DNA of 64,000 nt from an uncultured Dehalococcoidia bacterium (GTDB lineage: Bacteria; Chloroflexota; Dehalococcoidia; Lucifugimonadales; UBA3495). A program made the translations under genes and the position numbers. How positions within the stretch are numbered: the stretch's first letter is position 1; every line of letters starts with the position of its first letter. The stretch covers positions 62,001-126,000 of the forward strand of contig CATOSK010000010.1 in assembly GCA_951812535.1 (NCBI GenBank), in the 5' to 3' direction. Of this stretch, positions 41,551 through 50,024 are shown piece by piece. The notes under the pieces were generated by a model that was not told where the DNA came from, did not search any database, and saw only the letters and a list, made by a program, of their open reading frames with translations.

Positions 41551-44004
41551 TCACGGGAGAGAATATTCCTTCGACGTGGCGCCAAAGTTCCCGGCCGCGA
41601 TGCTCAGGTCAAGAATGTCGATGCGCCCGTCACCGTTCGCATCCCCGAAGGGCAGCGTCAACTGGGGAATGGTCACCTCTCCTCCAATGCCCAGCCGGAT
41701 GCCCGTAATCCGGACGGAAACATAACCCGGGGCTCGTATCTCCATTTCATAGTTCCCCATGGGCACCGTGGCGGAGAAGGCGCCGTTTTCCTGAGCGAAA
41801 AAGGTCTGCCCGCCCACGATGGCGTGTGCCCCGATGCTGGATTCCCGCTCCTCCAACCGGATCACGCCTCGAATGTGTCCAAGCTCGAAGGGGTTTTGCA
41901 AGGCGAAGCCGGAGCCGAAGGTGGCTTGAGAATTGGCCGCAAATATAGCATCCAGCGGGACCAGAGAAGTAGCGACTACGGGAGGCGAGAACTCCGACAT
42001 GGAGACGGCGCCGTTGCCCAGGGTCACGATTTTCGTTAATGGCCAGGGCGCTGTTTCGACTTTGAATGATTCCAGTTTGCGTCCGAAAGAGGCGTCGAGT
42101 TGGTTTTGTCCGGTGCCGTCCCCGAGAGTCAAGCGGTAGGACGGGGGCAACAGGTCGGACATGATTGAGATCGATGTTACGGAGACGAGGAAATTGTCAC
42201 CCAGTTGGGCCGTCTCTTCACCCTTCACCGTTGCGGAAGCTTGGACTTTGTGCTCCCCTGCGCTTGCTCCCGAGGAGTCCCAAGGTACGGTTTCCGCGAC
42301 CGACTCTCCCGATGCCAGGTCGTCGATTTCCGTTTCGGCTATCTGCGTCAATCCCTGGGTGTCCACAACCGCCAGGGTCACTGAAACCGTTTCGGTGCCT
42401 TTGTTCTCCACGGTCACTTCCACGTCGACGATGGCCCCTTCGTCCACTGGTCCGGCAGGAAGGCTGATGGCGGTCAGGGCTACGTCCTTCGCTGGGCGGG
42501 CTTTAACGGTGATGGGAGTGTCGGCATCCAAGGAGTCGTTGCCGTTGTTTTCGTCTCCGTCGAGGATGGCTGCGGCTTTAAGGGTGTGGTCACCGGCCGA
42601 GGCGGAGGAGGTGTCCCACGATAACGTGACGTCGCTGCTGTCCCCGGTGGCTATGGAGGCAACGGTCTTCTGGTCAGCCAGTATCATGTCGAGAGTGTCC
42701 AGCAGCGTGACTGAGACGGATGACGCAGCGTCGGTGCCGAGGTTTTCCACTGTGACCGTGACGCTGACTTGATCGCCCTGGGTGACGGGGCCAGCGGGCA
42801 CGTCCACCTCGGTTACTGCCACGTCCTTGGCCGGGCGGGCTTTAACGGTGATGGGAGTGTCGGCGTCCAAGGAGTCGTTGCCGTTGTTTTCGTCTCCTTC
42901 GAGGATGGCTGCGGCTTTAAGGGTGTGGTCACCGGCCGAGGCGGAGGAGGTGTCCCACGATAACGTGACGTCGCTGCTGTCCCCGGTGGCTATGGAGGCA
43001 ACGGTCTTCTGGTCAGCCAGTATCATGTCGAGAGTGTCCAGCAGCGTGACTGAGACGGATGACGCAGCGTCGGTGCCGAGGTTTTCCACTGTGACCGTGA
43101 CGCTGACTTGATCGCCCTGGGTGACGGGGCCAGCGGGCACGTCCACCTCGGTTACTGCCACGTCCTTGGCCGGGCGGGCTTTAACGGTGATGGGAGTGTC
43201 GGCGTCCAAGGAGTCGTTGCCGTTGTTTTCGTCTCCTTCGAGGATGGCTGCGGCTTTAAGGGTGTGGTCACCGGCCGAGGCGGAGGAGGTGTCCCACGAT
43301 AACGTGACGTCGCTGCTGTCCCCGGTGGCTATGGACGCAACGGTCTTCTGGTCAGCCAGTATCATGTCGAGAGTGTCCAGCAGCGTGACTGAGACGGATG
43401 ACGCAGCGTCGGTGCCGAGGTTTTCCACCGTGACCGTGACGCTGACTTGATCGCCCTGGGTGACGGGGCCCGCGGGCACGTCCACCCCGGTTACTGACAC
43501 ATCCTTCGCCGGAGGGGTGACAATGGCGAACGGAGTCGTGGTCAGCTTGAAGTTGTTGGACGGGTCGGCGTCGTTCCCCGTTCCATCCAGCAGGGCAACC
43601 GCCTGGAACGTGTAGTTCCCCGTCTGCACGCCCGTGGTGTCCCACTCAAAGGGAACATCGGTGGTCGATTCCGCCCCCACGGAAACGTTCTGCGTTCCAA
43701 TGTTTGCCGGGTCCCCGCCGGAGGGCAGGGTGTTGAGTACAACGTCAACGGAAGAAGCTGCGCTGCCGGTGGAGTTCCCAACCGTTACCACTATTGTGAC
43801 GGTATCCCCGACGTTTGCCTGGTCAGAGGGAACGCTGATGCCGTCTACTGCAACGTCGATGGCCTCCTGCGAATTAACCAATCCCCATGGAGCGGACGCG
43901 ATTACAGCGACGGTGAAAAGGAACAGGGATACGAAGATCGCCTGGGCAAGGGTGCGTGCCATTCGATGCCGGGGCGTCGCCGTCTGGTTGCGGCTCTTAT
44001 CCAC
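41551..44004 (-). CDS. Secreted CARDB-repeat protein with dockerin-like end, 817 aa
   Basis: A signal peptide (about residues 15-46, ending LVNSQEA) is followed by a first divergent CARDB (cell-adhesion-related) domain and then three almost identical 113-residue CARDB domains (PAKDVAVTEVDVPAGPVTQG ... DTPITVKAR). A fourth, more divergent CARDB domain and a beta-rich region with IRGVIRLEERE and NYEMEIRAPGYVSVRI come next. The C-terminus carries a calcium loop DANGDGRIDILDLSIAAGNF, half of a dockerin. The GTG at 44004 overlaps the stop of the preceding gene. It is likely a surface or exported adhesive protein. Confidence 0.85.
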   Translation of the reverse strand: MDKSRNQTATPRHRMARTLAQAIFVSLFLFTVAVIASAPWGLVNSQEAIDVAVDGISVPSDQANVGDTVTIVVTVGNSTGSAASSVDVVLNTLPSGGDPANIGTQNVSVGAESTTDVPFEWDTTGVQTGNYTFQAVALLDGTGNDADPSNNFKLTTTPFAIVTPPAKDVSVTGVDVPAGPVTQGDQVSVTVTVENLGTDAASSVSVTLLDTLDMILADQKTVASIATGDSSDVTLSWDTSSASAGDHTLKAAAILEGDENNGNDSLDADTPITVKARPAKDVAVTEVDVPAGPVTQGDQVSVTVTVENLGTDAASSVSVTLLDTLDMILADQKTVASIATGDSSDVTLSWDTSSASAGDHTLKAAAILEGDENNGNDSLDADTPITVKARPAKDVAVTEVDVPAGPVTQGDQVSVTVTVENLGTDAASSVSVTLLDTLDMILADQKTVASIATGDSSDVTLSWDTSSASAGDHTLKAAAILDGDENNGNDSLDADTPITVKARPAKDVALTAISLPAGPVDEGAIVDVEVTVENKGTETVSVTLAVVDTQGLTQIAETEIDDLASGESVAETVPWDSSGASAGEHKVQASATVKGEETAQLGDNFLVSVTSISIMSDLLPPSYRLTLGDGTGQNQLDASFGRKLESFKVETAPWPLTKIVTLGNGAVSMSEFSPPVVATSLVPLDAIFAANSQATFGSGFALQNPFELGHIRGVIRLEERESSIGAHAIVGGQTFFAQENGAFSATVPMGNYEMEIRAPGYVSVRITGIRLGIGGEVTIPQLTLPFGDANGDGRIDILDLSIAAGNFGATSKEYSLP
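42502..43518. repeat. Three tandem 339-bp repeats within the CARDB gene
   Basis: Units 42502-42840, 42841-43179 and 43180-43518 repeat with an exact 339-bp period and differ by only a few bases (for example GGCATCC/GGCGTCC and CTCCGTC/CTCCTTC). The last few bases of the right-hand unit diverge. Such identity implies recent duplication or gene conversion. Confidence 0.92.
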
Positions 44005-44971
44005 CCGGCTGCGGGACTGTGTAGACTATCATGAACAATACTCCGGACGCGCCGTAGGCTCCTCCCGATGTGTGGGTGGAAATCATCGTGTGCCCGGAGG
44101 GCGCGTTGAAGTCCGTCAACGGCACCGGCGCGTGCTGGAACTGGCGGTCGCAGCGAGAAGCCATGATCTCTGTCCCGTCGAGGGATACGTCCGCGCATGC
44201 TCCTTCTGTCCCGCTGACCCAGAGGGAGATGGAGGCCTCGTGGATGGTGAAACCGGCCGGGACCGCGAAGGACAATGAGTCCGAACCGTCGGTGCCCCGG
44301 GCGTTGGCCATCATGAAGAAGGCGTTGGCGGTCGGAAATTCCCAGTGGTAGAACCCCAGGTCTGCCGTGGCAACCTTCGGCTGGTTGAGGGCCTCGTTGA
44401 CCACCGCATTGATGGCATCCAGCAGAGTGGTGCGGTCCAGGTTGGTTAGGGCCGGGTTGTCCACGTCCAGGTCTACGGCCTGCCAAGCCCGGGAGGACTC
44501 GTCGCCTCTGGGAAAATAGGCCACCACCCAGCCGTCGCCGTCGTAGTAGACCTGAACGGAGGTGGTGGTCTGGTCGATGTTTAGAACCGGGAAAGAAGCA
44601 ACAGAGTAATTGTCCCCAACGGAGACCAGGGAGGCGGGGCCCGTCCTTACGCTGAGCGGAGGGGGGTCGGACAGCAGCACCCCGTCCACCGCGCTCTTGT
44701 CCAGGGTGAAGCTGTCCCCGGCTTCCCGGGTCCGGTAATAGGCGGAGAATCCCGCGTCCGCAGCGGGAAAGGCGGTTGTCTGTTGCAACGCTTTACGCGC
44801 GTCCGCCGACAGTTCAAAAGATATTCCAGGGAGCATGTGCTCTTCGGCTTGGGCTGTGCGTTCGCCCGTGCCGAAGCCGGTTGACATGACAACCGCCGCC
44901 GCCAGGATGACGATCCCCCATACCGGCATTATCCAGCGGACTTTCCCGAAATCCCGCATTGTCGTGTCCAC
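43997..44971 (-). CDS. Secreted protein of unknown function, 324 aa
   Basis: The N-terminal signal or anchor (IMPVWGIVILAAAVVMSTGF) is followed by a soluble region. It includes VQVYYDGDGWVVAYFPRGDE, a helical stretch near DRTTLLDAINAVVNEALNQ, and a beta-rich C-terminal part with one likely disulfide pair (GACADVSLDGTEIMASRCDR). No family is recognised. Its stop overlaps the GTG start of the CARDB protein, so the two exported proteins are made together and may interact. Confidence 0.75.
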   Translation of the reverse strand: MDTTMRDFGKVRWIMPVWGIVILAAAVVMSTGFGTGERTAQAEEHMLPGISFELSADARKALQQTTAFPAADAGFSAYYRTREAGDSFTLDKSAVDGVLLSDPPPLSVRTGPASLVSVGDNYSVASFPVLNIDQTTTSVQVYYDGDGWVVAYFPRGDESSRAWQAVDLDVDNPALTNLDRTTLLDAINAVVNEALNQPKVATADLGFYHWEFPTANAFFMMANARGTDGSDSLSFAVPAGFTIHEASISLWVSGTEGACADVSLDGTEIMASRCDRQFQHAPVPLTDFNAPSGHTMISTHTSGGAYGASGVLFMIVYTVPQPGG

Positions 44972-45175
44972 CTCTCGTATCGGGCTGCGCGAACAAAGGT
45001 GTCACTTCTGTGTCAGTACCGGCGCGCCTATGCAAGGGGCCGATGGTCGGCCAGTTTACAGGTTTCCTGCTCAACAGACAATGTTGATAAAGTTTGCGTA
45101 GGCCATAAGTACTTGGGAAGTGATTATTTATTGGAGCAGAAGCTCGCGCAATGAATGTGCCGGTAGGAAAACAAT

Positions 45176-45200
45176 CGGCCCGGCTTTACAGGCCGGGCCG
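45176..45200 (-). terminator. Rho-independent terminator of the amidase gene
   Basis: On the minus strand a 9-bp GC stem (CGGCCCGGC/GCCGGGCCG, loop of 7) begins 46 bases after the amidase stop and is followed by ATTGTTTTCC. Confidence 0.7.
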
Positions 45201-45246
45201 AGCCGCCGGGAGCACATATGTCCCGGCACTTGAGGCATTGCCTGGA

Positions 45247-46662
45247 TCACGAAACCGGCGGGCGGTGGTGGGCCCACGGCCGGGCTTCCTCGAAGGCGGC
45301 GGAAGCCCTCAGCACCAGCGCCTCGGCTCCCCGGGGGCCGACGATGTGCAGCCCGATTGGCAGCCCCGAACCGGAAAATCCGCAGGGGACGCTGGACGCG
45401 GTCTGGCCGGTCATGTTGATGGGGAAGGTGAAGGGCAGGTATCCCCAGAAGGGGTTTACTTCTTTGCCGCCTATTACCGACGGGCGTTCTCCTATCGGGA
45501 ACGCAGGCACCGCCATGGTCGGGCTCAGCAAAAGGTCGTAGTGGTCGAAGAACTCTTCCATCTGCCGCTTGAGCTGGTCGACGCGCAGCAGCGCCCTCGA
45601 AAAGTCCGAGGCGGTAAGGGTCGCGGCGTACTCCAGGGTGTTCTGCACGTAGTGGGTGAACTCCCCGGCGTGGTCTCCCATGAGGTGGCCGTAGCTGGCG
45701 TAGGTGCCGGTGGAAAAGATGTCGTAGAAGGCTGGGAACGGATCGTCCAGGGTGAGGCCGGTATCCTCCACCGAGGCCCCCAGCTCCTGGAAGATCTGGG
45801 CGGCGTGGGATGCCACGCTGACGACCTCCGGGTCGACCCCCGCGTATCCGAAGTCCGCGCTCCAGGCCATCCGCAGGCCGCGCACTCCTTCATGCAGTCC
45901 GGCGGAGTAGTCATCCGGGGTTTCCCGCATCGAACCCGGGTCCCGGGGATCGGGACCGGCCAGGACCTGAAGCAGGAGGGCAGTATCGGCCACAGTGCGG
46001 GACATGGGGCCGGACTGGGAGAAGTGGTTGGATGCTGGTCTTCCGTAACCGCCGTAACGGGGCACCCTTCCCTGGGACGGTTTGATGCCGAAGACGCCGC
46101 TGAAGCTGGCCGGGATGCGGATGGAGCCGCCGCCGTCGCTCCCCGTCGCCAGCGTGCAGAGTCCCGATGCCAGCGCGGCGCCGGCCCCGCCGCTGGAGCC
46201 GCCGGGCGTGTGAGCGGTGTTCCAGGGGTTGCGGCATGGCTCGCCGAGCAGATTCTCCGTGGAACCGGACTGCCCGAACTCCGGCGTGTTGGTTTTGCCC
46301 AGGATGATGGCCCCGGCCTCGCGGACCCGCTCCACCACCACCGAATCTATGTCCGGCACCCGGTCTTGAAACACGGCCGACCCCAAGGTCGAGGTCAACC
46401 CCCTGGTCAGCTCCAGGTCCTTGATGGATATGGGAATCCCGTGGAGGGGGCCCACCGCTTCCCCTCTTTGCACCGCCTCCTGGGCCCGGGACGCGTCTTC
46501 CAATGCCTGCTCCGGGCACAGGGCGAGGTAGGCGTTAAGCTGGGGATTCAGGGATTCTATGCGCTGGTAGAATAGCTCAGTCAGTTCGACAATCGAGACT
46601 TCCTTCGCGTCGATCTTCTGCCGGAGCTCGGTGGCGGGGGCGAAACTCAGTTCCTGGTCCAT
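45247..46662 (-). CDS. Amidase-signature family hydrolase, 471 aa
   Basis: The Ser-cisSer-Lys triad of the amidase signature family is intact: Lys in LHGIPISIKDLE (about residue 81), cis-Ser in HTPGGSSGGAGAALASG, and nucleophile Ser in GSDGGGSIRIPASFSGVFGI. The N-terminus resembles GatA (ATELRQKIDAKEVSIVELTE), but no gatB or gatC is near, so a catabolic amidase is likelier than the tRNA amidotransferase. It is divergent from the NAD kinase-like gene; 46663-46963 must carry both promoters, and a TATATT near 46853 is the only -10-like box noticed. Confidence 0.88.
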   Translation of the reverse strand: MDQELSFAPATELRQKIDAKEVSIVELTELFYQRIESLNPQLNAYLALCPEQALEDASRAQEAVQRGEAVGPLHGIPISIKDLELTRGLTSTLGSAVFQDRVPDIDSVVVERVREAGAIILGKTNTPEFGQSGSTENLLGEPCRNPWNTAHTPGGSSGGAGAALASGLCTLATGSDGGGSIRIPASFSGVFGIKPSQGRVPRYGGYGRPASNHFSQSGPMSRTVADTALLLQVLAGPDPRDPGSMRETPDDYSAGLHEGVRGLRMAWSADFGYAGVDPEVVSVASHAAQIFQELGASVEDTGLTLDDPFPAFYDIFSTGTYASYGHLMGDHAGEFTHYVQNTLEYAATLTASDFSRALLRVDQLKRQMEEFFDHYDLLLSPTMAVPAFPIGERPSVIGGKEVNPFWGYLPFTFPINMTGQTASSVPCGFSGSGLPIGLHIVGPRGAEALVLRASAAFEEARPWAHHRPPVS

Positions 46663-46963
46663 AACTCAACCTCTCCCACTTGCCGGCACCGGGATTCTCT
46701 GACCAAGAGCGTTGGCCGGGTGTGGCGGGCATTATAACAAGTCGGCGTCTATGGGACTGTGAAAGAGCGGGGAATTTTTTCCTGCCGCATTTTGGCTGTT
46801 TTCACGGACTTGCCGGAGGATGGTGGCTCCACTGGGCGGTTCGTCCGATGGATTATATTGATGTTACAAGAGGAGCTGTGGTCGAGGAAAGGGGCAGGTG
46901 TCAGCAAATCGTGGACCGGGACGGCCCGGCCGGCGGTCTGGCGTCGGTAAGGAGAGGTGGAAC

Positions 46964-47959
46964 TTGACATTGGCAGGCATCATAGCTAATCCGGCGGCCA
47001 GCAAGGACATACGCCGCCTGGTGGCCTTGGGACGGGTGATTCCCGACTGGGAAAAGGTCAACACCGTCCGCCGTGTAATGCTGGGTCTCCAGGCCGTGGG
47101 AGTCGACGCGGTGGTCGCCATGGCCGACAGCGCCCACCTGTGCGAGAGGGCCCGGGACTATTCCCAGCTGGACCTGGACCTGTCCTTGCTCCCCATCCCG
47201 TCCCGTTTTTCCGAGAGAGACACCACCCGCGCGGCCGCGGCCATGAAAGACCTGGGTGTGGGCTGCCTGGTGACGCTGGGAGGGGACGGGACCAACCGAG
47301 CGGTGGCGAAGGGCTGCACGTCTATTCCGGTGGTGGCGATCTCTACTGGCACCAATAACGTCTTTCCCGCCATGGTCGAAGGCACCCTGGCCGGAATGGC
47401 CGCCGGCCTGGTGGCGTTGGGTAAGCTGGATGTTGAGGACGTGGCGATCCGGTCCAAGATGCTGGAAGTTTACGTGGACGAGCAATATCGTGACGTTGCA
47501 TTGGTGGACGTGGCATTGTCCCGGGAACGTTTCGTGGCGTCACGGGCCATCTGGGACCTGGAAACCCTGTACGAGGTCTTCCTGACCCGGGCCGAACCCT
47601 TCGGTATTGGCCTGTCGGCGGTGGGGGGTCAACTGTCTCCAACCGCATTGTCGGACGATGCCGGCCTGCGCTACGTCCTGGGTTCTCCGGAACTCCGCGG
47701 GAACACCAGGATCGTGGCCCCGGTGGCCCCGGGAGTCGTGGCCGAGGTTGACATATCCTCCTTCCAGAAACTGGAACTGGGGGAGCCGGTTCACCTGGAG
47801 AGCAGGCATTGCACTGTCGCCCTGGATGGAGAGCGGGAGTTCTCCGTGACTCCCGACGAACGTCTCTCCGTTCTTCTGAGGCGCAACGGTCCGTCGGTTG
47901 TTGACGTTGGACTGGCCCTCAAGACCGCTGCCCAACAGGGTGCGCTGCGCGTGACCTGA
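46964..47959 (+). CDS. ATP-NAD kinase-like (AcoX-type) protein, 331 aa
   Basis: The N-terminal half has the NAD-kinase/diacylglycerol-kinase core: LAGIIANPAASKDIRRLVAL, and the nucleotide-binding CLVTLGGDGTNRAVAKGC followed by PVVAISTGTNNVFP. The C-terminal half is beta-rich with VLGSPELRGNTRIVAPVAPG. AcoX-like proteins of this size occur apart from the housekeeping NAD kinase, and their substrate is unsettled. TTG at 46964 is the chosen start (AAGGAG nine bases upstream, and the product then begins at the conserved LTLAGIIANP). Confidence 0.75.
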   Translation: MTLAGIIANPAASKDIRRLVALGRVIPDWEKVNTVRRVMLGLQAVGVDAVVAMADSAHLCERARDYSQLDLDLSLLPIPSRFSERDTTRAAAAMKDLGVGCLVTLGGDGTNRAVAKGCTSIPVVAISTGTNNVFPAMVEGTLAGMAAGLVALGKLDVEDVAIRSKMLEVYVDEQYRDVALVDVALSRERFVASRAIWDLETLYEVFLTRAEPFGIGLSAVGGQLSPTALSDDAGLRYVLGSPELRGNTRIVAPVAPGVVAEVDISSFQKLELGEPVHLESRHCTVALDGEREFSVTPDERLSVLLRRNGPSVVDVGLALKTAAQQGALRVT

Positions 47960-48114
47960 CCCCGGAAAATGCCCGTAACTCGTCCGGGCCCTGCGTCGCA
48001 ATTCCGCTTGATAGACCGGTAGGATGACTGCAAACGGTAGACGCGCTGCGGCAGGCCCTCCTCGCCAGGCTGGCCTCTCTTTTCGGTCCCGGTCTCCGCT
48101 GCGCCAGGTGATGC

Positions 48115-49032
48115 ATGGTATCCGAGTTGCAGCAAGAAACCACGACGGCGACCCGTTCCAGCTATGCTCCATTGGAGATTGGCACCGAGCGGATATGTTC
48201 CTGTCCCCGGCAGCACATAAATTGCCTGACTGCGAAGGAATGGATAACTTCCCAGTTGGGGGTGTGGAAATTTTCCTACGAGTCCCGGGACGTTCGGAAC
48301 AAGTCCCTCCACCCCGCCACCTATCCGATATCCCTGGCCAGGCAATGTATCTCCCTGTTCACCCACGAGGGTGAGTTGGTTCTTGACCCATTCGTCGGGA
48401 GCGGGACCACCCTTGTGGCGGCCCGTGACCTGAACCGGAACGGAGTGGGGTTCGACCTCAAGCCGGACTACGTTGAGCTTAGCGAGTCCCGTCTGGAAGT
48501 CCAGGAAGCCGGCGATCCCGTCCGCCAGTTGACCCGGTGCGCCGATGCCAGGGAAATCCCTGACTATCTCCCCGCGGAATCGGTCAGCCTGCTGCTGACC
48601 TCTCCCCCCTACGCCAACTTGTTGAACCGGCCCCGCCGGAACAAGAGCCGCCGCTCGGACCAGCGGGATAATGGCCAACTGGGCAAGGTGGAGCAGTACA
48701 GCCAGGACAGCCGGGACCTCGGCATCTTGACCCTGGAGCAGTACCAGGAGGCGATGGCGGAAATCTTCGCCGGGCTGCTGCCCCTGATGAAGGAGAAAGC
48801 CCACTGCGTCATCAACGTGCCGGACATGTGGTGGCAGAACCAGCGCATCACCATTCACATGTCGGTGGTGGACGCGCTGCGGGAGGTGGGGTACGAACTC
48901 CGCAATGTCATCATCTGGGACCGGACCAACATCGTCAACCGGGTTGGCATTTTCGGGTGGCCCTCCAACTACATCACCATGGGGACCACCTTCGAGTACC
49001 TGCTGGACTTCTGGAAGCCCCCGGCGGGCTGA
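48115..49032 (+). CDS. Orphan DNA methyltransferase (N4-cytosine/N6-adenine type), 305 aa
   Basis: Motif I (LVLDPFVGSGTTLVAA, about residues 88-103) comes first, preceded by KSLHPATYPISLARQCISLF. Motif IV (LLLTSPPYANLLNRPRR) follows at about residue 163. The sequences around each motif are of the beta-class kind, where the order is normally IV then I; here the halves are exchanged. The TSPPY form is typical of N4-cytosine or N6-adenine amino-methylation. No restriction gene is adjacent, so it is probably a solitary regulator-type enzyme. A strong hairpin at 49057-49091 ends the transcript. Confidence 0.82.
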   Translation: MVSELQQETTTATRSSYAPLEIGTERICSCPRQHINCLTAKEWITSQLGVWKFSYESRDVRNKSLHPATYPISLARQCISLFTHEGELVLDPFVGSGTTLVAARDLNRNGVGFDLKPDYVELSESRLEVQEAGDPVRQLTRCADAREIPDYLPAESVSLLLTSPPYANLLNRPRRNKSRRSDQRDNGQLGKVEQYSQDSRDLGILTLEQYQEAMAEIFAGLLPLMKEKAHCVINVPDMWWQNQRITIHMSVVDALREVGYELRNVIIWDRTNIVNRVGIFGWPSNYITMGTTFEYLLDFWKPPAG

Positions 49033-49056
49033 ACCTTTCTGACGGGCCGCTTCTCT

Positions 49057-49091
49057 GATACGCTCCCGCTGGTCAACGGCGGGAGCGTATC
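49057..49091 (+). terminator. Hairpin after the DNA methyltransferase gene
   Basis: GATACGCTCCCGC (49057-49069) pairs perfectly with GCGGGAGCGTATC (49079-49091) over 9 nt; only a weak pyrimidine tail (CACTTCC) follows. Confidence 0.6.
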
Positions 49092-49163
49092 CACTTCCGG
49101 TTTCCCCTGCCACCCGATATAGACCGGGACGCCGGCGCGTGCCTATCCACGCGTACATGTTCA

Positions 49164-49191
49164 ACGCGTACTTCTCCACGCGTACTTCTCC
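49164..49191. repeat. 14-bp tandem duplication before tauE-like gene
   Basis: Two exact copies of ACGCGTACTTCTCC (49164-49177 and 49178-49191), with a partial third (ACGCGTACATG) at 49149. The array ends one base before the AAAGGAGG ribosome site of the next gene. Confidence 0.85.
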
Positions 49192-49203
49192 AAAGGAGGC
49201 GGG

Positions 49204-49944
49204 GTGCTTTCCGGCTTCGAGTGGTTGATAGCCCTGCTGGCAGTTTTCGCCGGGGCCACGGTGATGGGGACGGTCAGCTTCGGGATGGGGCTGGTGGTGG
49301 CCCCGGTCCTGCTGCTGTTCCTGGCGCCCCAGGCAGCGGTGGTGGTGGTCAACGCCATCATCGGGATTGTGTGCTGTTTTGTCCTTGCCCAGGCCCGCCG
49401 CAGCTTCCACCTGCGGCCGATGATGGGTATGGCGCTTGGCGGACTGTGCGGCGTGCCCCTGGGAGCGGCGGCCCTGAACTATGCCCCGGGCCACGTCCTG
49501 CGGATTACCATAGCCTTGGTGATCCTTGTCCTGGGGGCGATGCACCTGTTCAACATCCGGATCCCGTTGACCCAACGCCGCTTTTCCGGGGTTGTCTTCG
49601 GGTTTCTCACCTCCCTGTCCATTACCACCCTGAGCATCGGCGGGCCCCTGGCCGCGGCCTATGTCTTGTCCCAGGGGTGGGAACCCGACCGGGTGCGTGC
49701 CTCCCTTTCCTTCTACTTCCTGACCGTTTACGTGCCCGCGTTCCTGGTTTATCTGGCTTGGGGGCTGGTGGACCTGGAAACTTTAGCCAACATCGGGCTG
49801 GTTATTCCCGGTATGATTGCGGGGTTCGGACTGGCAACCCTGATCGTGAAGCGCATCAACGAAGGGGTCTTCCGGTACGCCGCCATCGCGGTCATCATAA
49901 CCGGCAGCGTGGTGCTGCTGGCGCGGGAGATAACGCCGCTCTGA
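49204..49944 (+). CDS. TauE/SafE-family membrane transporter, 246 aa
   Basis: Seven or eight membrane helices with the duplicated TauE/SafE pattern: VFAGATVMGTVSFGMGLVVA and later VVFGFLTSLSITTLSIGGPL. LVIPGMIAGFGLATLIVKRI lies near the end. Family members export sulfite, sulfoacetate or other organic anions. The GTG start at 49204 is preceded by a near-perfect AAAGGAGG. It stands alone, convergent to trxB, with a shared terminator at 49971-49995. Confidence 0.85.
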   Translation: MLSGFEWLIALLAVFAGATVMGTVSFGMGLVVAPVLLLFLAPQAAVVVVNAIIGIVCCFVLAQARRSFHLRPMMGMALGGLCGVPLGAAALNYAPGHVLRITIALVILVLGAMHLFNIRIPLTQRRFSGVVFGFLTSLSITTLSIGGPLAAAYVLSQGWEPDRVRASLSFYFLTVYVPAFLVYLAWGLVDLETLANIGLVIPGMIAGFGLATLIVKRINEGVFRYAAIAVIITGSVVLLAREITPL

Positions 49945-49970
49945 GGGGACTCCGCTCTGGGGGAACAATT

Positions 49971-49995
49971 GAGGCCCGGCAGCGCGCCGGGCCTC
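49971..49995. terminator. Bidirectional hairpin between tauE-like gene and trxB
   Basis: GAGGCCCGGC (49971-49980) pairs with GCCGGGCCTC (49986-49995) over 5 nt, placed between convergent stops; the minus-strand side continues AATTGTTCCC. Confidence 0.7.
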
Positions 49996-50024
49996 TGGTC
50001 TGCGGTGGTTGGGGCTGGCGAGTT

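Noticed and set aside
42502-43518. Repeat array considered as CRISPR or satellite
   Set aside because: The 339-bp period is a multiple of three and encodes an intact CARDB domain in each unit.
45247-46662. Amidase as GatA of the tRNA amidotransferase
   Set aside because: No gatB or gatC nearby and the sequence fits the broader amidase-signature family; not excluded by sequence alone.
47791-49575. 594-residue open frame on the minus strand
   Set aside because: It runs antisense through the kinase-like gene, the DNA methyltransferase and part of the TauE-like gene, and has no recognisable protein features.
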